Source: Streptomyces caelestis (GTDB lineage Bacteria > Actinomycetota > Actinomycetes > Streptomycetales > Streptomycetaceae). From it: 63,776 nt of DNA. A program made the position numbers and the translations under genes. Of this stretch, positions 32,491 to 41,684 are shown in pieces. Each line of letters begins with the position of its first letter. The first letter of the stretch is position 1. The stretch is taken from NCBI RefSeq assembly GCF_001279005.1, contig NZ_LGCN01000222.1, positions 1-63,776 on the forward strand, written 5' to 3'. The notes below the pieces were generated by a model. The model did no database searches and had not been told where the DNA came from. It worked only from the letters and a program-made list of their open reading frames with translations.

Positions 32491-35457
32491 ATGAGACGCC
32501 GCCGCTCCCTCGCCCGCCCCTGGGCGGCCGGAGCTCTCGCCGCAGGCATCCTCGTCCTGCCCCTGACCACTCCCACCGCACCCGAGGCCGCCGCCACGCC
32601 GGCCTCCGCGACCGCCGCCTCGGCCACCGTCTTCTTCCACACGAAGACGAAGAACTGGACGGACCACTACCTCCACTACGCCCCCGACGGCGGAAGCTGG
32701 ACGACCGCCCCCGGCACGCGCATGACGGCCGCCTGCACGGACTGGGTGAAGCTCACCGTCGACCTGGGATCCGCCGCCGGGCTGAAGGCCACCTTCAACG
32801 ACGGCAAGGGCGTCTGGGACAACAACGGCGGGCAGAACTACGCCCTGGGCACCGGGAACATCACGGTCAAGGACGGCGTGGTGGCGCACAGCGACCCGTG
32901 CGCCGGCTCCGAGGGCCCCGGCACCGAGGCGACCGTCTACTACTCGACCCAGACGCTCGGCTGGACCACCGCCAACCTGCACTACCAGCCCGCCGGAGGC
33001 TCCTGGACCACCGCGCCCGGCGTGGGCATGGAGGCCGCCTGCGCCGGCTGGTGGAAGCGGACGGTCGGCCTGGGCTCCGCGACCTCGCTGAAGGCGGCCT
33101 TCAACAACGGCAACGGGATCTGGGACAACAACAACGGCTCGGACTACACCCTGAAGTCCGGGACGAGCACGGTGAAGAACAACACCGTCACCGCGAACGC
33201 GAAGGACCCGTGCGCCGCCGAGGAGCCCGACACCGAGGCGCCCACCGTCCCGACCGGCGTCCGGGCGAGCGCGACCGACACCTCCGTGGTCCTGTCCTGG
33301 AACCCCGCCACCGACGACACCGGCGTGACCAAGTACCAGGTCACCCGCACCGGCGGAACCAAGGGCAGCACGGTCACCGACGTGACCTCCACCGTGCACT
33401 CGGACACCGGCCTGGAGGAGGACACCACCTACACCTACACGGTCAAGGCCCTGGACGCGACCGGCAACGCCTCAGCCGCCTCCACCCCGGCCTCGGCCAC
33501 CACCGGGAAGAAGCCGCCCACACCCCCCACGGGCGCTCCGCTGGGCACGGACCCGCGCAAGGACCCGATCTATTTCGTCATGACCGCCCGCTTCAACGAC
33601 GGCGACAGCTCCAACAACCGCGGCGGCAACCAGCACGCCAAGTCCGGCAACGCGGCGAACGACGACCCCATGTTCCGCGGTGACTTCAAGGGCCTGGTCG
33701 AGCGGCTCGACTACATCAAGGCCCTCGGCTTCTCCGCGGTCTGGATCACCCCGGTCGTCCTCAACCGCTCCGACTACGACTACCACGGCTACCACGGCTA
33801 CGACTTCTACAAGGTCGACGCCCGCCTGGAGTCGGCCGGCGCGACCTACCAGGACCTGATCAACGCGGCCCACGCCAAGGGCATGAAGATCTACCAGGAC
33901 GTCGTCTACAACCACAGCTCCCGCTGGGGCGCCAAGGGCCTGTTCACGCCGACCGTGTACGGCGTGCGGGACAACCAGTGGAGCTGGTTCTACGACGAGA
34001 AGAACGCGGGCTTCGAGTACGACGGGCTCACCGTCGAGACCAAGTCCGGCAAGTCGTACTACAACGGCGACCTCTGGTCGACCGCCGAGCCGACCGGCAA
34101 CACCTGTCTGAACTGGGGCAAAACCACCGGAGCCAAGAGCCCGGAGGGTTACACGATCTACAACTGCCAGTGGCCGAACCCCACATCGGGCATGTTCCCC
34201 AAGGCCTACTACCACAACTGCTGGATCGGCAACTGGGAGGGCGAGGACTCCCGCTCCTGCTGGCTGCACGACGACCTCGCCGACTTCGACACCGAGTCGG
34301 CACCCGTGCAGAACTACCTCATCGGCGCCTACGACAAGTACATCGACATGGGCGTCGACGGCTTCCGCGTCGACACGGCCGTCCACATCCCCCGCGTCAC
34401 CTGGAACCGCCACTTCCTGCCGGCTATCCAGGAGCGCGTCACCCGGAAGTTCGGAGCCGCGGCCGCGAAGAACTTCTTCGTCTTCGGCGAGGTCGCCGCC
34501 TTCGTCAACGACAAGTGGAACCGGGGCTCGGTCAACCACTCCGCGCAGTTCTACACCTGGAAGGAACGCAAGGAGTACAGCGCCGACGACACGAAGGCGG
34601 CCCTCGAACAGTACGACTACGAGAACGGCCAGGGCACGGGCAACCAGCCGACCTCGAACAACGCCTTCCTGAACGGCAACAGTTACCACGCGCCCGACCA
34701 CAGCAAGTTCTCCGGCATGAACATCATCGACATGCGCATGCACATGAACTTCGGTGACGCGTACAACGCCTTCGGCAACGGCAAGGACTCCGACGACAGC
34801 GTCAACGACGCCACCTACAACGTCGTCTACGTCGACAGCCACGACTACGGCCCCAACAAGAGCAACGAACGCTACACCGGCGGCACCGACGCCTGGGCCG
34901 AGAACATGTCCCTGATGTGGACCTTCCGCGGCATCCCCACGCTCTACTACGGCTCGGAGATCGAGTTCCAGAAGGGCAGGAAGATCGACTGCGGCCCCAC
35001 CTGCCCCCTCGCCACGACGGGACGCGCCTACTACGGCGACCATCTGGCCGGCTCCGTCACGGCCTCCGGCTTCGGCACGGTGGCGTCCGCGAGCGGCAAG
35101 GTCGCCACCACCCTGGACCAGCCGCTGGTCAAGCACCTGCAGCGGCTGAACCAGATCCGCCGGGCCGTGCCGGCCCTCCAGACGGGCCAGTACTCCACGG
35201 AGGGCATCTCGGGCGGCATGGCCTTCAAACGCCGGTACACCGACGGCGGCACCGACAGCTTCGCGCTGGTCGCCGTGACCGACGGCGCCACCTACACCGG
35301 CATCCCCAACGGCACCTACCGGGACGCGGTCACCGGCGACACCCGCACCGTCTCCGACGGCAGGCTCACCGTCGGGGCGCCCGGAAAGGGCAATCTCCGC
35401 GTCTACGTCCTCAACGGCCCCGGGAAGATCGGGACGGACGGCCCCTATCTGAAGTAG
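32491..35457 (+). CDS. Secreted CBM25-CBM25-Fn3-GH13 alpha-amylase (AcbZ/AcbE type)
   Basis: 988 residues from ATG at 32491 (GGAG six bases upstream; the earlier frame has no support). Signal peptide to about residue 35; two CBM25 starch-binding modules (about 45-135 and 146-240; each with YLHYAPDGGSW- or NLHYQPAGGSW-like strands); a fibronectin type III module (about 250-338); then GH13. Catalytic residues: Asp 628 in DGFRVDTAV, Glu 667 in FGEVAA and Asp 785 in VDSHDYG. It breaks starch outside the cell. Acarbose producers encode large secreted amylases next to the cluster (AcbZ, AcbE) that tolerate the inhibitor; this gene has that position and operator. Acarviosyl transfer (AcbD) is another possibility but the CGTase-like build of AcbD is absent. 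Confidence 0.93.
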   Translation: MRRRRSLARPWAAGALAAGILVLPLTTPTAPEAAATPASATAASATVFFHTKTKNWTDHYLHYAPDGGSWTTAPGTRMTAACTDWVKLTVDLGSAAGLKATFNDGKGVWDNNGGQNYALGTGNITVKDGVVAHSDPCAGSEGPGTEATVYYSTQTLGWTTANLHYQPAGGSWTTAPGVGMEAACAGWWKRTVGLGSATSLKAAFNNGNGIWDNNNGSDYTLKSGTSTVKNNTVTANAKDPCAAEEPDTEAPTVPTGVRASATDTSVVLSWNPATDDTGVTKYQVTRTGGTKGSTVTDVTSTVHSDTGLEEDTTYTYTVKALDATGNASAASTPASATTGKKPPTPPTGAPLGTDPRKDPIYFVMTARFNDGDSSNNRGGNQHAKSGNAANDDPMFRGDFKGLVERLDYIKALGFSAVWITPVVLNRSDYDYHGYHGYDFYKVDARLESAGATYQDLINAAHAKGMKIYQDVVYNHSSRWGAKGLFTPTVYGVRDNQWSWFYDEKNAGFEYDGLTVETKSGKSYYNGDLWSTAEPTGNTCLNWGKTTGAKSPEGYTIYNCQWPNPTSGMFPKAYYHNCWIGNWEGEDSRSCWLHDDLADFDTESAPVQNYLIGAYDKYIDMGVDGFRVDTAVHIPRVTWNRHFLPAIQERVTRKFGAAAAKNFFVFGEVAAFVNDKWNRGSVNHSAQFYTWKERKEYSADDTKAALEQYDYENGQGTGNQPTSNNAFLNGNSYHAPDHSKFSGMNIIDMRMHMNFGDAYNAFGNGKDSDDSVNDATYNVVYVDSHDYGPNKSNERYTGGTDAWAENMSLMWTFRGIPTLYYGSEIEFQKGRKIDCGPTCPLATTGRAYYGDHLAGSVTASGFGTVASASGKVATTLDQPLVKHLQRLNQIRRAVPALQTGQYSTEGISGGMAFKRRYTDGGTDSFALVAVTDGATYTGIPNGTYRDAVTGDTRTVSDGRLTVGAPGKGNLRVYVLNGPGKIGTDGPYLK

Positions 35458-35471
35458 CGCACGTCGTCGCA

Positions 35472-35505
35472 GAGGTGCCCACCGTGATCCGGCGGCGGGC
35501 ACCTC
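35472..35505 (+). terminator. Hairpin after the CBM25 amylase
   Basis: GAGGTGCCC (35472-35480) and GGGCACCTC (35497-35505) are exact inverted copies, 15 bases beyond the amylase stop. Likely rho-independent-like terminator without a T-run. Confidence 0.65.
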
Positions 35506-35867
35506 GCCCGTATCGTCCCGAGTGACATCTCATGCCCCTGCCTCCGGGGGCCACCCGGGAGGACCGAAGAGACACCCCGCTCTGTCACGCCATCGCCGTG
35601 CCGCGCGTACGTCGCGCCAGGCGGGTCCGTACGGTGAGTGGCTCTGTCGCACCTTCGGCGGTGGCGGTACGTCATGACGGCGACGGACAGGTCATCGGTC
35701 GCGAACCCGCAGGCCGGTGCCTCGCACCAGGCCTTCCCGGGGATCCGGCCGATCACTCGGCGCCCGGGCTTCCGACGGCGGCGCTCGGCCGGCCTTGCCC
35801 GGAACGGCGCAGCGGATCCCGCGGCGGCGCAGGCAGGCGCGGGGTCTTGCGGGGAGACGGACGCCGG
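35506..35867. other. Non-coding stretch, no recognised gene
   Basis: About 360 bases between the terminator and the TetR gene. Open frames cross it on both strands but show no family features, no good ribosome site and no consistent third-position GC. It also marks the right border of the acarviosin/starch region. Confidence 0.4.
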
Positions 35868-36497
35868 TCACTCGCTCCTTCTTGTGGCCGTGGGGATGTC
35901 CGTGCCTTCGCCGGCAGGCGGCGATCCGCCCGTGGTGTGCGGATTCGGACGCAGACCGTCGAGCAGGATGCGGGTCAGGGCGCCGGGGAAGTCCGGGCCG
36001 TTGTCGATGCCGGCGAGCGCGACGAGGCCGTCGAGGATCTGCCCGAGAGAGATGTCGTCGCGTACTTCTCCGCTGCGTTGCGCGGCGCGGAAAAGGGATT
36101 CGCCGGCCGCGATCGTGCGGGAGCGGCCGGCGCGGAGGATGGGGGTGCCCTGGGCGGATTCGGAGAGGAGGACGGAGGCGAGAGGTCCTTTGCGGGCGCC
36201 GATGGCGTGGAAGCGCATGAGCCAGGCGAAGAAGGCCTCGCCAGGCGTGTCACCACTGACGGATGCGGCGGCTTGGCACATGTCGTCGACGGTGTGACGG
36301 AAGAGTTCCTCGACCAGTTCGAGTCTGCCGGGGAAGTTGCGGTAGAGCGTGGCCATGCCGACGCCGGCACGTCGGGCGATCTCGGCCATCGACGGTGCGG
36401 CACCGGGTTCGGCGAAGGCCTCACGGGCGACCGCGATGATCTTCGACCGGTTGCGCTCGGCGTCGGCACGTCGGGCGGGGGCGGGCTCAGCGCTCAC
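35868..36497 (-). CDS. TetR-family repressor
   Basis: 209 residues; GTG at 36497 follows AGGAAGGAAG. The N-terminal TetR HTH is seen as MAEIARRAGVGMATLYRNFPGRLELVEELF, and the C-terminal part is a helical ligand domain. Divergent from the aldehyde dehydrogenase with a palindrome in the 155-base gap, so it probably represses both. The ligand may be an aldehyde or other lipophilic compound; nothing in the sequence settles this. Confidence 0.92.
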   Translation of the reverse strand: MSAEPAPARRADAERNRSKIIAVAREAFAEPGAAPSMAEIARRAGVGMATLYRNFPGRLELVEELFRHTVDDMCQAAASVSGDTPGEAFFAWLMRFHAIGARKGPLASVLLSESAQGTPILRAGRSRTIAAGESLFRAAQRSGEVRDDISLGQILDGLVALAGIDNGPDFPGALTRILLDGLRPNPHTTGGSPPAGEGTDIPTATRRSE

Positions 36498-36566
36498 GGC
36501 GGATGCTTCCTTCCTTTGGCGTCCAGAACCCCAGCGTACCGGATAGCCTTCTCACTTCCCCTTGTA

Positions 36567-36611
36567 AACGGACAGCCTGTCCGTTACGTTAAGTGGACAG
36601 GGAATCCGTTT
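36567..36611. promoter_or_regulatory. Palindromic operators of the TetR regulator
   Basis: AACGGACAG-C-CTGTCCGTT (36567-36585) is a perfect 19-base palindrome. A degenerate second copy, GTGGACAG-GG-AATCCGTT, follows at 36593-36610. Both lie between the divergent tetR and aldehyde dehydrogenase starts, matching the usual TetR arrangement. Confidence 0.75.
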
Positions 36612-36652
36612 AGGACGGATCCGCTGATCAGGGCACCAGGAGAGGAACAACC

Positions 36653-38155
36653 ATGACCGCACCCGTGAGCGTCCCGCCCGTCGCCGACACCGCCCGCCGT
36701 GACATCCCCGCGTTCGTACGGGCCGGGGAGCGGATGATGTGGATCGGAGGCCGACAGGTCGCCGCGGTTTCCGGACGAACGCTGCCGAACACCGACCCGG
36801 CCACCGAGGAGGCGCTGGCCGGTGTGCCCCGCGGCGAGGCGGCCGACGTCGACGCCGCGGTGAACGCCGCGCGCGCGGCGTTCACCGACCCCGCCTGGGC
36901 GGACATGAGCCCCGACCGGCGCGGCCGGATCCTGAACCGGATCGCCGACGTCATCGAGGAGCACGCCGACGAACTTGCCACCATCGACTCGGTCAACATG
37001 GGCGCACCCCGCATGCTGACCGCACACATGCTGGCCGAGGCGAGTGAGGTCTTCCGCTACTACGCGGGCTGGCCCACCAAGCTGTCCGGCGTGAGCGTTC
37101 CCGCGGGCAAGGACCGCATGGCCTACACCCGCAAGGAGCCCCTCGGTGTCGTCGGCGTCATCTGGGGCTGGAACGGCCCGATGGGCCAACTGCCCGGCAA
37201 GCTCGCCCCGGCCCTGGCCGCCGGTAACACCGTCGTGCTCAAGCCGGCCGAGACCGCCTCGCTGAGCACACTGCGCCTGGCCGAGCTGCTGGCCGGCACC
37301 GACCTGCCGGCCGGTGTCGTGAACGTCGTCACCGGCCTGGGCGCCGAGGCGGGCCAGGCGCTGGTCGCGCACCCCGGTGTCGCGAAGATCGCCTTCACCG
37401 GGTCGACCGCGACCGGCAAGCTGGTCCAGCGCCAGGCCGCCGACACGCTCAAGCGCACAACGCTCGAACTGGGCGGCAAGTCGCCGTCGGTCGTCTTCGC
37501 CGACGCCGACCTCGACGTCGCGGTCCGCGGCGTGGCGGCCGGCTTCCTGGGTAACGCGGGACAGGTCTGCGTCGCCGGATCACGGGTGTTCGTCGAGGAG
37601 AGCATCCGCGAGGAGTTCGTCGAGAAGTTGCTGAAGACGATGGAGGCATTCACCCCGGGCGACCCGCTGGCCCAGGGCACGCTGGTGGGACCGCTCTCCA
37701 CCAAGGCGCAGTTCGACCGCGTCAGCTCCTGCCTCGACATCGCCCGCGAGGAGGGCGCGAACGTGGTGACCGGCGGCGGGCGCTTCGGTGACCACGGATA
37801 CTTCTTCGCCCCCACCCTCCTCGACGACGTCCGCCCCGACATGCGCGTCGTCCGCGAGGAGATCTTCGGCCCCGTCGGCGTGATCACCACCTTCACCGAC
37901 ATCGACGACGCCATCGCCCAGGCCAACGACACCGACTACGGACTGGCCGCCTCCGTGTGGACCACCGACCTCGCCACGGCACACCGCATGGCCGCGGCCA
38001 TCGAGGCCGGCACCGTCTGGGTCAACACCTGGGCCGAGATGAGCACCGGCAACCTCCCCTTCGGCGGTTACAAGCAGTCCGGCCTGGGCCGCGAAGGCGG
38101 TCTGGAAGGACTCGACACCTACACCCAGGTCAAGACCGTCCGCATCGCGCTGTGA
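36653..38155 (+). CDS. NAD(P)-dependent aldehyde dehydrogenase
   Basis: 500 residues from ATG at 36653 with AGGAG upstream. Family motifs: IWGWNGPMGQLPGKLAPALAAG (substrate/cofactor), FTGSTATGK, the general-base Glu in LELGGKSP, and the catalytic Cys in GNAGQVCVAG; FGGYKQSGLGREGG near the end. Oxidises an aldehyde to the acid in the cytoplasm. Divergently paired with the TetR repressor. The specific substrate is unknown; acetaldehyde produced by the DeoC of the downstream pentose operon is one possibility. Confidence 0.93.
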   Translation: MTAPVSVPPVADTARRDIPAFVRAGERMMWIGGRQVAAVSGRTLPNTDPATEEALAGVPRGEAADVDAAVNAARAAFTDPAWADMSPDRRGRILNRIADVIEEHADELATIDSVNMGAPRMLTAHMLAEASEVFRYYAGWPTKLSGVSVPAGKDRMAYTRKEPLGVVGVIWGWNGPMGQLPGKLAPALAAGNTVVLKPAETASLSTLRLAELLAGTDLPAGVVNVVTGLGAEAGQALVAHPGVAKIAFTGSTATGKLVQRQAADTLKRTTLELGGKSPSVVFADADLDVAVRGVAAGFLGNAGQVCVAGSRVFVEESIREEFVEKLLKTMEAFTPGDPLAQGTLVGPLSTKAQFDRVSSCLDIAREEGANVVTGGGRFGDHGYFFAPTLLDDVRPDMRVVREEIFGPVGVITTFTDIDDAIAQANDTDYGLAASVWTTDLATAHRMAAAIEAGTVWVNTWAEMSTGNLPFGGYKQSGLGREGGLEGLDTYTQVKTVRIAL

Positions 38156-38374
38156 CCACGTCACCCCACGTCACCCCACGCCTGAGCGGCCTGGCCGTCC
38201 TCGAGCGCGACACCGGCATGCGCGGCCGTTTCGGACGGTCCCGCGTGGGCTTGTCCGGGTCCTGATCGACCCAACGGGGAACGCCTCCGAACCGGGACGA
38301 CAGGGCTTGTCCAGGGTCCAGTCGCCGCAGAGGAAGAAGCACTCCCCGGGCGAGGAAGCGTAGTGGGTTCTCTC

Positions 38375-38815
38375 CGCGCGTCCGTGTCCGCGTCCGGGGC
38401 GGTGGGGCTGATGCCGTCTCGCAGGCCGGCGCGGTGCCGATGGTGAAGACCGTCCGCCGGACCGGCCTGGACGCCACGTCGTCGACGGCGCTGGAGCCGT
38501 GGCGCAGGCCGCGGGCGGTGCACGATCCCGGCAAGGCCGTGCTCGACCTCGCCCTGGCCGTCGCACTGGCCGGGAAGTGCCTGTTCGGCCCGGCCGCCTC
38601 CGACCCGACGGTGTCCCGGCCGGTCGACGCCCTCGCCGCGGCCGGTCCCCGCGCCCTCACGGCGATCCGGCAGGCACGCTCCGAAGTCCGGCAGCGGGTC
38701 TGGAAGTCGGCCGGTGGCGTGGCGCCGAATGCGGCCGGCGAGGTGGTCGTGGACATCGTCGGCGTGCTGGTCCAGGCCCCCCTGTCCAAGGCGCATGACA
38801 GAGCCTCGGACGACG
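38375..38815 (+). pseudogene. Decayed IS1380-family transposase
   Basis: Translation of the frame ending in the 38.4-38.9 kb region reads AVSQAGAVPMVKTVRRTGL, then PRAVHDPGKAVLDLALAVAL, FGPAASDPTVSRPVDALAA and ARSEVRQRVWKSAG. These follow in order the N-terminal landmarks of IS1380 transposases (HDPGK, FGPVASDPT, RVW..AG). The segment usually between ALGG and FGP (DIAVLR...) is missing, the first catalytic Asp region is eroded (VVVDIVGVLVQ), and the DDE remainder is absent. The element is therefore a dead remnant with an internal deletion. Limits are approximate and no terminal repeats were found. Confidence 0.7.
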
Positions 38816-38969
38816 ACGGCACAACCGGTCATCCGCGGCCGGGCAAGGGGGAGAAGCTCCTCTCGTACGCGGTGCGCCACCAGAGGGGCCGGAGGGCCGG
38901 CTCGCGGTCGTCCTCCAGGGTCAGGGGGCGCCGAGCTCGGCGGGGAGCCACCGGCCCGCTGTGAGCGTG

Positions 38970-39530
38970 AGGTCGGGCGGCCCCGGAGCACGGCGGCGTC
39001 CCCGGCCTCGACCATGTCGCGGTCGGCACCGAGCAGTGGGAAGCCGACCTGCGGAAATCCCCGAGGTGGCTTCGCCGGCCGCTCAGGACGCCCGCTTCCG
39101 CCGGAGGCCGCACGGAGACGGTCTCCGCGGTGACGCCGGCCGTTGAATCGGCCGGACCGTCCGGACCCGGAGGGATCCGAAGGCCGGGGCGCGGCCGGCG
39201 CGCCGCCTCGAAGGCCCGGGGAAGCATCGGGCCGTCCGTCAGCGCGGTGGCCGGGCCGCCCCGGGATGGTCGCCCACCCGGGCAGTACACGACAGGGCCG
39301 CGCCCGACCGCCGCGCACCCGCGCACGGCGTCCGCCCGCCGGTCGGCCTTCGCCGGGGCGCCGCTGCGACACGCCGCCGGACCGACCGCCGAGACGGTGG
39401 CCACGACATGGCCGTGCCACGCCCGCCGGGGCCCACTGGGCCGCACCCGGCGCCGGCCCGGCAACGCGGTCCCGACGACCGGCCGGAAACCCCGCCGCCG
39501 GTGTCCGGAAATCTCCTTTCCACCTGACCG
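38970..39530. other. Non-coding stretch between IS remnant and pentose operon
   Basis: About 560 bases. Long frames exist on both strands because of the GC content, but none has a recognisable product, ribosome site or consistent coding bias. Probably degenerate DNA left around the insertion element. Confidence 0.4.
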
Positions 39531-39582
39531 TTGACTATGGACATCCCTGTACATACGATCTCGCTTGTTCATGGTTGTCCAT
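39531..39582 (+). promoter_or_regulatory. Promoter of the pentose operon with operator palindromes
   Basis: TTGACT (39531-39536) and TACGAT (39554-39559) are spaced by 17 bases, a good sigma-70-type promoter. The imperfect palindrome TATGGACA-TCCC-TGTACATA (39536-39555; 7 of 8 arm positions) fills the spacer, and a second site, ATGG-TTGT-CCAT (39571-39582), follows just downstream of the expected start. The likely binder is the GntR-family regulator encoded at the operon's end (45795). Confidence 0.65.
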
Positions 39583-39600
39583 ACACAAAGTGGTGTGCCG

Positions 39601-40518
39601 ATGAAGATCGCGGTTGTTGGAAGCTATGGAGCCGGTCTCACCATGCGGGTGCCGAAGGCCCCTGCCGCGGGTGAGACGGTCTCGGGTGGTCTGTTCGACT
39701 CGGGTGCGGGCGGGAAGGGCAGCAATCAGGCCATCGGCGCCGCCCGGTTGGGTGCCGAGGTCTCGCTGCTCACCGCCGTGGGTGACGACGAGTTCGGCCG
39801 CTCCGCTCGGGAGCTGTGGCAACGCGAGGGTGTCGGCGCCGAGCACGTGGTGACCACCCGGGCCCCCACCATGGTCGGCTTCATCCTGGTCGAGCCGTCC
39901 GGCGAGAACCGCATCGCCATCGCCCCGGGCGCCCTGGACGAACTGGACACCGCAGCCGTCGAGTCCTTCCGTGGCGAGATCGCCTCCGCCGACATCCTGG
40001 TCGTCTCCATGGAGATCCCCGAGGAGGCCGTGGTCGCCGCACTCCGCGCCGGCCGCGAGACCGGCACCCTCACCCTCCTCAACCCCGCTCCCGCCCGGCC
40101 GCTCCCCGAGGAGTGCTGGCCGCTCATCGACGTCCTCACGCCCAACCAGACCGAGGCGCCCGCACTCCTCGGCCTCGGTGAGGGGCACGGGCTGGGCGAC
40201 GAGGAACTGGCTGACGCGCTGCGCGAGCGCACCGAGGGCGTCGTCGTCCTCACCCGCGGCGGCGAGGGCGCGCTGGTCGCCCAGCCCTCGGGCATCGGCA
40301 CGGTGCCCCCGCACCCGGCCCCGGACGTCGTCGACACCACGGGCGCCGGCGACTCCTTCACCGCTGCCCTCGCCGTCGCCCTGGCCGAGGGACAGCCCGT
40401 CGAACGGGCCGTGGAGTTCGCCGCGGTCGCGGGCTCCCACACCGTGACGATCGCGGGCGTCGTCCCCGCCCTCCCCACCAGAGCCCAGCTGAACGCCCTG
40501 ATTGGAAAAGCCTCGTGA
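39601..40518 (+). CDS. rbsK: Ribokinase-type sugar kinase, PfkB family
   Basis: 305 residues from ATG at 39601 (an earlier in-frame ATG at 39565 would fall inside the promoter/operator region). Ribokinase motifs: GAGGKGSNQAIGAARLGA and the C-terminal DTTGAGDSFTAALAVAL with the catalytic Asp. First gene of a pentose uptake and breakdown operon; it would phosphorylate ribose or deoxyribose on entry. Overlaps the permease gene by GTGA. Confidence 0.92.
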   Translation: MKIAVVGSYGAGLTMRVPKAPAAGETVSGGLFDSGAGGKGSNQAIGAARLGAEVSLLTAVGDDEFGRSARELWQREGVGAEHVVTTRAPTMVGFILVEPSGENRIAIAPGALDELDTAAVESFRGEIASADILVVSMEIPEEAVVAALRAGRETGTLTLLNPAPARPLPEECWPLIDVLTPNQTEAPALLGLGEGHGLGDEELADALRERTEGVVVLTRGGEGALVAQPSGIGTVPPHPAPDVVDTTGAGDSFTAALAVALAEGQPVERAVEFAAVAGSHTVTIAGVVPALPTRAQLNALIGKAS

Positions 40519-41552
40519 CCTCGACCCTCTCCACGCCCCCGGCCGCCGCCCCGCCGTCGTCCGACGAGAACTCCCGGCGGGTCCCCCTCGCGCTGCGCCG
40601 CCTGCTGCACGCCCGGGAGTCCGGCGTCTTCGCCGCGCTCGTCGCGCTCTTCCTGCTGGGCACCGTGCTCTCGCCGACCTTCGCCCAGTCCGACAACCTG
40701 CTCTCGGTGGGCCAGCAGATCGCGCAGATCGGCATCATGGCCGTCGGGGTGACCTTCGTCATCCTCAACGGCGAGATCGACCTCTCGGTCGGCTCCATCT
40801 ACGCGCTGTCCGCGATCTCCACCGGAATGCTCATATCGGACGGCTGGAGCTGGCCCCCGGCCATGCTCGTGGGGCTGGCCGTCGGCGTCGTCGCCGGGCT
40901 CCTCAACGGGCTGGCCGTGGTCATGCTGGGCGTGCCGTCCTTCATCGTCACCCTGGGCTCGCTCAGCGTCTTCCGCGGCGTGGCCCTGCTCGTCTCCGAC
41001 GGCGCCCCGATCTCCCTCAGCTCCTCCCAGCCCGGCGTCGCGGAGTTCAACCTCCTCGGCCAGGGACGGCTGTTCGGCCTGGTGCCCATGCAGTTCGTCC
41101 TCTTCGCCGTCGTGGCCGCCATCGGCGTGATCCTGCTGGCCCGTTCCCGCTTCGGCTTCAACACCTATGCGGTCGGGGGCAACCAGGAGGCGGCCAGGCT
41201 GGTCGGCGTCAACGTCAAGCGGGTCAAGCTCACCGCCTTCGTCCTGTCCGGCTTCACCGCGGGTCTGGCCGGCGTACTCGGCCTGTCCTTCCTCTCCTAC
41301 GTGCAGGGCGTGACCGGCCAGGGCCTGGAACTCACCGTCATCTCGGCCGTCATCATCGGCGGCGCCGCCCTCTTCGGCGGCTCGGGCACGATGTGGGGCA
41401 CCGTCATCGGCGTCGCCTTCATCGGCCTGCTCCAGAACATCCTCAACATCAAGGGCATCTCGTCCTTCTGGCAGACCGTCGTCACCGGTCTGGTCATCGT
41501 CGCCGCCGTCGCGGCCGACACCTGGCAGCGCAAGCGCAAGTCCCGCGCCTGA
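40515..41552 (+). CDS. rbsC: Pentose ABC importer permease, RbsC type
   Basis: 345 residues from GTG at 40515. Eight to ten hydrophobic segments; the BPD_transp_2 permease family motif is seen as GFNTYAVGGNQEAARLVGVNV. CUT2-type importer subunit acting with the binding lipoprotein (41685) and the ATPase (42710). Gene order permease-binding protein-ATPase differs from the usual rbsA-C-B. Confidence 0.92.
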   Translation: MTSTLSTPPAAAPPSSDENSRRVPLALRRLLHARESGVFAALVALFLLGTVLSPTFAQSDNLLSVGQQIAQIGIMAVGVTFVILNGEIDLSVGSIYALSAISTGMLISDGWSWPPAMLVGLAVGVVAGLLNGLAVVMLGVPSFIVTLGSLSVFRGVALLVSDGAPISLSSSQPGVAEFNLLGQGRLFGLVPMQFVLFAVVAAIGVILLARSRFGFNTYAVGGNQEAARLVGVNVKRVKLTAFVLSGFTAGLAGVLGLSFLSYVQGVTGQGLELTVISAVIIGGAALFGGSGTMWGTVIGVAFIGLLQNILNIKGISSFWQTVVTGLVIVAAVAADTWQRKRKSRA

Positions 41553-41684
41553 CCGCCGCTCCCCGCAGCCTCCGGCCCGCGCGCGTTCCCCACACCACTC
41601 CCCTCGCCCCACTCCTCCCAGGCAGCGCTTCCGCCGCCGCCCTCCCCTCCTCGCACGCGCACTTCGCACACCCAAGGAGCCCCG

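Noticed and set aside
35506..35867. Short frames that might be a small gene or transposase piece
   Set aside because: No recognised motif, weak starts and mixed third-position bias.
35532..36656. Plus-strand frame of 374 codons
   Set aside because: Antisense to the TetR gene for most of its length; the TetR HTH on the other strand is unmistakable.
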